A DNA stretch of 15,160 nt from NCBI GenBank assembly GCA_003990745.1, contig RBNI01003807.1, positions 1-15,160 on the forward strand, in the 5' to 3' direction. Source of the DNA: Jimgerdemannia flammicorona (Eukaryota; Mucoromycota; Endogonomycetes; Endogonales; Endogonaceae). The first letter of the stretch is position 1. Each line of letters begins with the position of its first letter. Positions 8,582-15,160 of this stretch are shown here, piece after piece. The position numbers and the translations under genes are program-made. The notes under the pieces are model-generated. The model was not told the origin of the DNA. It was given only the letters and a program-made list of their open reading frames with translations, and did not search any database.

Positions 8582-9782
8582 GTCTCTTGAACTTTATCAT
8601 TTATTATTAGTCTATCAAATATAAATACAGTACCCCATCTCACTACCCAATCCTCCTAGGAGGACTTCCCTCACTCTGTCTATAAATTTTCTCTACTAAA
8701 TAATACTAATGACCTCTTTGCAGACCCCATCCTAGCTAGTCACTAACTCATCAAGACATCTACCATCAACTCTTCCTATCTTATCAGCTACTCTCTCAAA
8801 CCCAATTGCCTCTCTTTCTCAAAAACAAAAAGCCAGTGTCTAGCCAATCCCACCTATATATCTGAAACCTAACCAATAGTGAGTCACTCATTTCTAATCC
8901 TCCCTACCAATCTATCTCTCAAATTCTCCCATCAACTTCTATCATCATCCCCCCTCCTTACAACATTCAATCTATTCCCAACTATTAACCAAAAGTCTCT
9001 AAGAATCTCACACTCTCTCAGCTAATATTCTGATATCTGCACAAACCCCTCTTTCTGTTCTATATTATAATACTCCTTACAATCAAAGTATCCACCCTCT
9101 ATAAAATAACCTGAACAAAAGTTAAGCATGATATTCCTTCTCAGTAAGTGCTATCAAACTACTCAGAACTTAGATAGTAGCTATTACTATATCTCAACAC
9201 TCTAAGCCCAAACTCTATTCCAGTCCTACCCCTTTCTAATACTGGCCATCTACCAGCCACTAGGCCATATATACTGTCCTAACTCTCTCTGGTACTCTAC
9301 CCCATTACTAATATTGAAGTCAATCAGTAGAGTACCTCCCAACAATACTCAATCTCATCTCTATATTGTCAGATTCCATAGTATCTCTCTCTTAGTCTCC
9401 TGCTAGCAAAGATCAATATGGTACACCCCATTAACTACTCTCCACCAGAAGCCCTTATACTGTATGCACTCACTGTTCTGAAGCCCAACCAAAGACAATA
9501 GATCTCCTGTAGAGCCCTTTAGTAAAAACCTCATCTCCCAGACCTTTCTCATCAGAGAAACCCAGCTACCACCCCTCAGTTCCATAACTATCTTCAGCTA
9601 CTAAGCTCTCAGACAATGTAGTCTCTTTGAAAAGTCAACCAGCCCAAGGCCTCCTCTATCCACTAGTAATAACAGAATTTCCCAGCTAATCTGACTCTGT
9701 CTCTCAGCCCAGATCTAATCTTTGGCTAGCTTCAATAGCCTCTTCACTACTCAGGCTGAAAATTTCAGATAATATACTAAAT
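8538..9782 (-). mobile_element. 5'-truncated LINE copy 2, strongly mutated
   Basis: A run of 40 T (8538-8577) is the poly(A) tail. The sequence after it aligns along its length with positions 8 to about 1257 of the window, that is, the 3' quarter of LINE copy 1. Homology ends at 9782 (CAGATAATATACTAAAT against CAGATGATAAGCCAGAT in copy 1). Most differences are C/T and G/A, with copy 2 carrying T or A, and copy 2 has no CpG where copy 1 has several. Truncation at the 5' end, a long tail and a short duplication are the hallmarks of target-primed reverse transcription. It is the same subfamily as copy 1, but older or more heavily mutated. Confidence 0.92.
8720..9782 (-). pseudogene. ORF2 C-terminal relic in LINE copy 2
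   Basis: The minus strand carries the region after the reverse transcriptase and the zinc tail. The longest open piece, 9585-9403, reads GGSWVSLMRKVWEMR and then GSTGDLLSLVGLQNS, colinear with copy 1 at about 1050-940. Further on, FCSGYF and YFDCKEYYNIEQ match the copy 1 zinc region, but two of its Cys and its His are read as Tyr. The final block ENLRDRL follows. At both places where copy 1 changes frame, copy 2 stays in one frame. It has its own stops, including two TGA where copy 1 reads Trp codons in the last block. It has no function. Confidence 0.8.
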
Positions 9783-9789
9783 CTGATTC
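9783..9789. repeat. Target-site duplication of LINE copy 2, right
   Basis: CTGATTC begins at the first base after the LINE homology ends and matches 8531-8537. Confidence 0.75.
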
Positions 9790-10799
9790 ACTATTATTAC
9801 CCTTTCTCTTATCTGTAATTATTATCTCTCCTCTCATCCTGACTCTATCCAAAAACAGTTATCTATGCTAGTACTATACTTACTGGAAAGCTCACCAAAG
9901 CTCAGAGAGCCCCACTATAGACATTGAGGACCTATAGATAACCTATATTGATACTTGATACTCAAGGTCAGCCAATACTCTATATAGCCTATGATATATC
10001 AAAATGATATCTTATTGATAGCAAAAGGAAGAAGATACTATATTAAAATAAGTATATCTTAAATATAGTCAGAGATATCAAAAACTATGAACAAGTAGAG
10101 AAGACACTAATTCAATACTTATAAAGAGACAACTCATCTCTCACCATGCTCTTATAAATACAGCAAACCAATTCAAAATAGAGGAGATAATAGTAGGAGA
10201 AAGAGAACTTAGAAGATTGCTTACCAACCTTATGACTAGTATAGTAGCAGAGAAAGAAATAAAACTGTCCTTTGGTTATTATTCTAATATAAGTAAGCAT
10301 CTTCTGCATTAGCTTCTGTTTATCATTTTCTTTGATTTCAGAGCTACTCTATTCTAAGAGCTTCTCTTCTTTTTTAGAGAATAGTTCCTCAATATAATAG
10401 ATAATACTTAGATAAGTAGCAGGGAGTTTTTTTTTTTTTTTTTGGATATCTCTAAGACAAAATTGGGTCTGGATTAATACTTCTATATTTTACTTATAGA
10501 GAGTGTAGAGTCTGTCTGCTATAATGCTATTTCTTTAGATAAGATCTATGAGATATATGGTATAAGTATACTCAGAGATTGAGAGATCTTATAGTTATTT
10601 TCCAATAGTATAGTATACCTATAGCTAGTAGATTTCTAGGAGTTACTGAGCTATAGTGAGGTTCTTTTGATGAACTTAAATTAATTGAAAGTAGTTGTAA
10701 ATAGTTTCTCTAAACTAAGATAGAATAATTAATAGAGCTTGAAGACACTGATCAATTCTCTGAATTATTATATAGGAGATAGATATATCTTGAGATAAT
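9790..10799. other. AT-rich region, no assigned gene
   Basis: It lies downstream of the Gypsy integrase on the minus strand, so it may include that element's 3' LTR, but I found no matching second LTR. A 65-codon minus-strand frame at 10309-10112 has Tyr/Phe-rich content and no recognisable motif. A 17-nt T run lies at 10427-10443 without an evident flanking duplication. Confidence 0.45.
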
Positions 10800-12071
10800 T
10801 AATATATACTAGAGTTCTCAGGATATATCTATCTATACTTCTTATATAGATACTTATTTCTCTGATATTATATAAGATAAGATCCTTTCCATTTGAGCTT
10901 CAGTCTAATAGTAAAGTTGTTTTAATTATACTTCTCCAGACTAGTACATAATCTCTAATCTTGATCTTTTAATTCTTTTGCTTCTGATCATAGTACTTCT
11001 TTTGTTTTTTCTAAGCCTTAATTATCTGAGCTCAGGCTTGATTATATAATTATTCTGTCTTTTTGAAGAGATCTCTGAGGTTCTTATAATTTATAGTTCT
11101 GATTATTTTAGTAAATATTATCTTAAATAGCTTTGTTTGATGGAGATAATAAAAGTGTTCTGAATTTCCTATAGAATCTCAGATAAGCAGAAATCTCAGT
11201 TAATAGAATTAACTTAGATAAGTTCTTTCTTAATGATCTAGTTCATTCATTCTATCATATCATTAGTTTGAGAGTAATATAATATAGTTTATTTGAGATA
11301 AATCTTATGAATTTGGATATAACTTATAATTATATTATTGATGAATTTCATATCTTGATCAAAAATAAGTTCTTTCAGAAGTCTCTATCTGGGTATAAGA
11401 TTATAGAGAATGCTAACAATGGTTAAGGCATCAGCAATTTCTATTGAAAAAACTTCAGACCATTTAGTCAGATGTTTTATAAATACTAAGATATATATAT
11501 TTATTTCTTCTTAGTATAACTAGTAGGGGTTTGATAACATCTACTCTCTATCTCTGAAAAATATTATCTGATAGTATAACTGAATTGAGCTTTCTGTAGT
11601 CTATACAGAGTCTATCCTTCTTTCTTTAGTATAATAAGTATAAAGCTAGTCCAGAGGCTAATATAGAGTCAGATAACTTCATTATCTAAGAGTTTCTAAA
11701 TATATTCCTTCTTGAATATCTTTAGATAATAGAGTATTCTATAAGACTTTTGTTAGATAGTTGTTGTATTTTCTGTATTTATACTATAGTAGTATAATAG
11801 ATTATTATAGATTGCCATAGTCTGTAGTAATGATATCCTGGTATTTATAAAGGAGTTCTACTAGTTGCTACTATTGCTGAGGTGTTAATTCTTCTCTAAT
11901 ATTAATAGAAGGCTTTACTTTCTCTTGAGTTATAGAAAGGTCTTTCTTTTTTCTGAGACTTTCTACTATTTTTCAATAGACTTAGTTTATAAACTTCTCT
12001 ATATATTTAATTGAGATAGAGCACCAGATAGTCTATAATAGTTCCTTTTAGCAGAATGAGACTTTCTTAGC
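10800..12071 (-). pseudogene. Ty3/Gypsy pol relic: RT N-terminus joined to integrase
   Basis: Read on the minus strand from 12071 down, the first block is REELTPQQ followed by LLYKYQDI, the usual leader before Gypsy reverse transcriptase. KLLDNEVI, a Ser-Pro-Trp-like block and CIDYRKLN (about 11613-11584) are the start of the RT domain. The sequence then passes directly to RVDVIKPLLVI (about 11545-11520) and NKYI, the integrase core. After that come FDQDMKF (11360-11343, the second catalytic Asp region) and YYSQTND followed by MIE-MN (11277-11241). The C-terminal domain follows, with KKQKKYYDQK, IRDYVLVW (10955-10937) and a degraded GPY/F-type block near 10900-10863. Stops and frame changes occur throughout. 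The RT catalytic core, RNase H and the integrase zinc region are missing. Confidence 0.82.
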
Positions 12072-12073
12072 TA

Positions 12074-12433
12074 GTACTTCCAATAAATTAAATTAAATCA
12101 AATTTGACCCAAATTTGATTTGATTTGATTGAATCAAAGGTCCAATTCAATTTGAGATTTAATTTAAATGCTATTTTTTGAAATGTACTAACTCAATGAA
12201 AATATGTCTAAATTTAATTATCATTAGCTTGTTAGATTCCTCTATATAAGAGGAATTTAATAAGCTAAAGATCATTAATTTTGGATATGTTTTTATCAAG
12301 TTATTATATTTCAAAAAATAGAATTTGAATTGGACCCTCAATTTGATTTAAATTGAAAAATCCCCAATTCAATTCAATTTAAATAACTCTTAATTCAATT
12401 TGATTCAAATTGATTTAATTAATTTGGAAATAC
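12074..12433. mobile_element. Fold-back MITE, copy 2, inserted in the Gypsy pol relic
   Basis: A 360-bp inverted repeat homologous to 7665-7973, with its centre near 12245 (GATTCCTC / GAGGAATTT). The ends GTACTTCCAA... and ...TTGGAAATAC are bordered by TA at 12072-12073 and 12434-12435. The middle (AATGAAAATATGTC, TTAGCTTGTTAGATTCC, TAATAAGCTAAAGATCATTAA) closely follows copy 1. It has longer outer arms than copy 1. If the element and one TA are removed, the minus-strand reading frame on one side continues in frame on the other. Confidence 0.87.
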
Positions 12434-12435
12434 TA

Positions 12436-13330
12436 GATTTCTAGCTTTAGTTGGTTACTCAAGAGTACATAGAGTTCATCTTGTCAAGAAACATATATTT
12501 TTCTATATCTAGGTTCTTGATTTCCTCATTGAATTCAAAGAGAGGTTTCTAGGATCAGGTGGTGTAAATATTTCAAAGATGGTCTGCTTTTCTGGTTTTA
12601 GGATAAGGTTCTTATATAGCTTGACTAGTTGATAGTATATATACTTATTGAGAGATATTTTTCTTAAAGTGGTTAATCTAGTAAAGGTGTACTTCTTTTT
12701 TATCTGAGCTTTCAAATTCTTCAGTTTGTCTTGTACCTTGAGTTGGAGAGTCTTGACCTTTATGAAGATTGCTTGTGCAATCTTTTGTTTTTTATAAATT
12801 TAGGTTTATTCTATATATTATTATTCAGAATAATCTTGATTTAGTAGAGTTTATTATTCCTCTTTTTATAGTATTCCTTATTTAGCAAGTCTAGACTTTA
12901 AGGTCAATTGGATGTAAGTTTCTTTAGATTGCTAAATAGCTAGTTCTATACTAAGTACTGTCATTCTTTCAGACTTAATAGATTTATCTCTAAGATTATG
13001 AAAATTATATTCTATATCTTCTTGATAAGCTTTGATTGGAAATTTGGTCTTGGGATATAGTAAGACATCCTAGACAATATCTTTACTAAGTTTAGATTAT
13101 CCTTAGACTGAGGCTCTAGTAGATATAAGTCTCCAGACTCTAAGGTTAAGCTGGCTCTAGTAGAGGAATCTTGAAGGTAATTGATTTCTCTTTTTTTTCA
13201 TAGGATTTAGAGCTTCTATAAAGTTGATGATATCTTCTATCTATCTTTAATAGATTTTATATCTAATGAGAGCTAAGATGTCATTTTTTAGATTATAGAT
13301 CTTAAGAGTCATTTTTTTATTTATTTCTTA
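12436..13330 (-). pseudogene. Relic reading frame upstream of Gypsy pol, probably gag/protease region
   Basis: The minus strand keeps one long frame with scattered stops, including an open piece at 12715-12509 (KKKYTFTRLTTLRKI, then LVKLYKNLILKPEK and FTPPDPRNLSLN) and, further upstream, YPKTKFPIKAYQEDIEYNF. Every stop I read is one transition away from a sense codon. Its position just before the RT leader on the same strand fits the gag-protease part of the same Gypsy element. I do not see a zinc knuckle or a clear DSGA protease motif, so the protein identity is not established. Confidence 0.5.
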
Positions 13331-13419
13331 GTCTGATTTCTTTTGATCTGAGCTCTGTTATTTTCTTTTTTCAGTATATTGTAATATAGAAGATACATAA
13401 CTATATAAGTATATCAGAT

Positions 13420-13545
13420 TTCTGTATCTTGAAAACTTGATCTTCTTTGACTCTTTAGAGTCCTCAAGATACAGAAGTAGGTGAGTTCAAAGTATATCTG
13501 TCTGTAGATATATACTAGTTCTCTTACTTTTACTTTACTTTGAAC
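13420..13545. repeat. Cluster of nested inverted repeats
   Basis: TTCTGTATCTTGA (13420-13432) pairs perfectly with TCAAGATACAGAA (13464-13476), and inside it GACTC (13449-13453) pairs with GAGTC (13458-13462). Directly after, GTTCAAAGTA (13485-13494) pairs with TACTTTGAAC (13536-13545), with TATATCT/AGATATA inside. They are unrelated to the MITE arms. They could be ends of another decayed element. Confidence 0.6.
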
Positions 13546-13699
13546 TTTTTCAATCTGAGGTTTATTCACTTTAGATATTGGGGATATTTATACAAGTTTT
13601 CTAGCTATAAGGTGGTTAAGTTATGAGTTACTTTTTGCAAGTATTGAATCTTTTCAACATCTGTAGAAGATTTTGACAATTGCAAGGATTTCAATATTT

Positions 13700-13709
13700 A
13701 CAAAATCTT

Positions 13710-13754
<45 letters not shown>

Positions 13755-13780
13755 TTTTTTTTTATCACAAAATCTTTAGC
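13700..13780 (-). mobile_element. Tail-only retroinsertion with 14-bp target-site duplication
   Basis: ACAAAATCTTTAGC occurs at 13700-13713 and again at 13767-13780. Between them are only 53 bp: 39 T, one A, 10 T, then ATC. On the minus strand this is GAT followed by a poly(A) with one T. The exact flanking duplication shows a retrotransposition event in which almost nothing but the tail was copied. Extreme 5' truncation of the LINE seen in this window is a plausible source, because its 3' end also reads ...TAT before the A run. Confidence 0.8.
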
Positions 13781-14018
13781 AGTTGTCAAAGTTTTTCACA
13801 TTTGTAAAATATGACTACTATTTATATAATTAAGCTATATTTGTAGATATCATGATCAAATATCTATTTCTCTAATTCATATTACTAATTTAAATTAACT
13901 ATTATAACTTCCTCCTAAATAAGTAATTTATTTCTAAAATATCTTATTCAAACTCCCAAGTCTTGATCAATTGAATCTCTTTATACTATATAATTTGTGC
14001 CATTATATTCTCCTAATG
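13781..14018. other. AT-rich, no recognisable feature
   Basis: There is no CpG and no open frame. A short inverted pair, TTTGACAA (near 13672) and TTGTCAAA (near 13783), brackets the tail-only insert and belonged to the uninterrupted target site. Confidence 0.45.
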
Positions 14019-14405
14019 TTATTTCTTGATGTATCTAAAGTCTCCTAGGACTACTTTTTGAAAATAAGCTAGAGCTATTTCATCTTTTCTGAATAACTTA
14101 TATACTCTTTTGACAATAGTAATCTGAGTATAAGAGAGCTAACACTCTCTGATCCAATCTTCTTTTTCCATTTCTGGCTTTGAGTTTAGTAGCTGTCCCA
14201 ACTTGAAGTATTCCTGAAACTCAGTTCAGTTCTAGTAGATCTTGAAATGTGAAATTTATGACAAGTGTGTCTATACTATACTCTGGATACTATCAAAGGA
14301 TTCTTCTATAGTTGACAGCTCAGTGGAATACCACTGTCATTCTATGGCTCATTGATCAGTACTGGTGATCTTGAGGGTGATATCATTACTTTGCTGACTA
14401 GTCAT
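14019..14405 (-). pseudogene. Unidentified relic reading frame
   Basis: The minus-strand frame from an ATG at 14405-14403 to a TAA at 14021-14019 spans 129 codons with a handful of internal stops, each one transition from Gln or Arg codons. It reads TSQQSNDITLKI at the start and EFQEYFKLGQLLNSKPEMEK and VYKLFRKDEIALAYFQKVV later. The residue mix looks like real protein rather than random AT-rich translation, but I do not recognise the family. It overlaps the end of the integrase relic next to it by a few bases, in another frame. A Gypsy C-terminal extension or a gag start are both possible. Confidence 0.35.
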
Positions 14406-14550
14406 AATGTTTCTTAAGTCAGTTTTGATGGATAGTAGTGATGATTGTGCCTGAGAGTTTTTATAGCCAAAAGGTAGTTCCTTTTATATCTTGCACCTGG
14501 TAAGGTCCTTCCCACTTAGGCTCCAGTTTGCATGATCATGAAGCTTCTAC
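14401..14550 (-). pseudogene. C-terminal fragment of a second Ty3/Gypsy integrase
   Basis: The minus strand from 14529 reads KLEPKWEGPYQVQ, then TTFWL, TTIHQN and LKKHY, separated by single stops. KL-P-W-GPY followed by a short strand-rich segment and LKK-Y is the GPY/F module at the end of many Gypsy integrases. GPY itself is at 14508-14500. It is better preserved than the module near 10880 and different in sequence, so it belongs to another element. Upstream of about 14550 the integrase resemblance stops. Confidence 0.72.
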
Positions 14551-14582
14551 TATTGTGTTGGTTGCTAACCACCCCATCAAGA

Positions 14583-15150
14583 CGGTGATGCCATCTTCCC
14601 ACGTTGCACACAAAACATCACACCACACCCTTTGGTCTCCCGAAATCCATCGTATCCCAACATGTCCCACTTCGGCCTTTGAAAAATTCCGCATCCTGGC
14701 CTGGGAGGAGGGGATCACGCCCACCAACCATGACACCATTACACTGCCTTGATCACCACCCACCCCCTACCCCCCCAAAACCCCAAACTCCAACCCCAAC
14801 CCAAACTCACCTCCGAACTGTCACCGACAACTACGTCCACCTCGCATTTGCACGTGTGCACAATGAGATGGCTCATTAATATGACAATATGGTTCAAGAT
14901 CTGCTAACTTTCCCAAAACATCATTCTTTCGCAGAAGCCTTTGGCTAATGAGCAAGGGGTAAAAATCCAGAGATACCTACATGTGTTCATATTTTCGGGA
15001 AAGAGCTATAACGGCTTCATATCCAAAGGGTAGCCCGTAATTATTACTGATTCAGAGTCCTCTTCGAACCAAACTTGACCCTGTCCCCTCCTTCAAGACC
15101 CGATCACCTTCCCCCATGAAATTTGCCAAGATTCGCACAGGCCCTTCCCC
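14583..15150. other. Non-mutated, CpG-containing flank without an identified gene
   Basis: Composition changes sharply: about 19 CpG in under 600 bp, and long C-rich stretches (14757-14800). Short open frames exist on both strands here (to about 14879 on plus, from 14763 on minus), but they overlap each other, are low-complexity or unrecognised, and neither is convincing. A CACGTG E-box core is at 14851-14856 and an ATGAG/CTCAT inverted pair at 14863-14876. It may be host intergenic or promoter DNA, or unmutated repeat. Confidence 0.45.
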
Positions 15151-15160
15151 TTTTTTTTTT
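15151..15160. other. Poly(T) at the right window edge
   Basis: At least ten T, cut by the window end. It could be the tail of another minus-strand LINE copy beginning beyond the window or a plain homopolymer; the sequence to the right is needed. Confidence 0.4.

Noticed and set aside
10427..10443. Second tail-only retroinsertion at a T17 run
   Set aside because: No duplication is visible on its two sides (GGGAG left, GGATA right).
9790..14520. A pair of LTRs around the Gypsy relic
   Set aside because: I compared the flanks by eye and found no convincing direct repeat. They may be too decayed or lost; an alignment of 9790-10800 with 13340-14400 would decide.
14528..14879. Host protein-coding gene in the non-mutated flank
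   Set aside because: Open frames on both strands overlap, are short, and one runs into a C-rich low-complexity tract. No domain, intron signals or conserved motif can be supported.

Overview
The window looks like a transposon-rich, AT-rich compartment of a filamentous fungus, probably an ascomycete with a RIP-like (repeat-induced C-to-T) defence. That placement is inference: it rests on the element types, the G:C-to-A:T decay of repeats, and a stretch of about 8.8 kb in which I found no CG dinucleotide by eye. I see no intact host gene, tRNA, rRNA, CRISPR array or operon. Almost everything recognisable is a mobile element at some stage of decay, and all recognisable coding relics lie on the minus strand.

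Layout. From 1 to about 5760 is a nearly full-length non-LTR retrotransposon (LINE) on the minus strand: poly(A) tail at the left window edge, ORF2 (apurinic-type endonuclease, reverse transcriptase, zinc-binding tail) at 3694-170, and ORF1 (RRM-like domain, acidic coiled-coil tail) at 5662-3759. It carries many stops and several frameshifts. From about 5830 to 6450 is a decayed Mutator-like (MULE) transposase. From 6778 to 7299 is a 35-bp minisatellite split by a (AAT)n-containing block. At 7665-7973 is a fold-back MITE flanked by TA. At 8538-9782 is a second, 5'-truncated and heavily mutated copy of the same LINE, with a 40-nt poly(T) tract and a 7-bp target-site duplication. From about 10800 to 13330 is a Ty3/Gypsy relic, interrupted at 12074-12433 by a second copy of the MITE. 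At 13700-13780 is a 14-bp duplication around an almost pure poly(T) insert. At 14401-14550 is the tail of another Gypsy integrase, and next to it an unidentified relic frame.

At about 14583 the composition switches abruptly to normal, CpG-containing sequence that continues to the right edge. The elements do not work together as a system. They form a record of nested insertions: MULE and Gypsy remnants as the substrate, MITE and LINE insertions into them, and a mutational process that depleted CpG and created stop codons. The most informative observations are the pair of LINE copies, the pair of MITE copies (one splitting a Gypsy frame that rejoins when the MITE plus one TA is removed), and the tail-only insertion.
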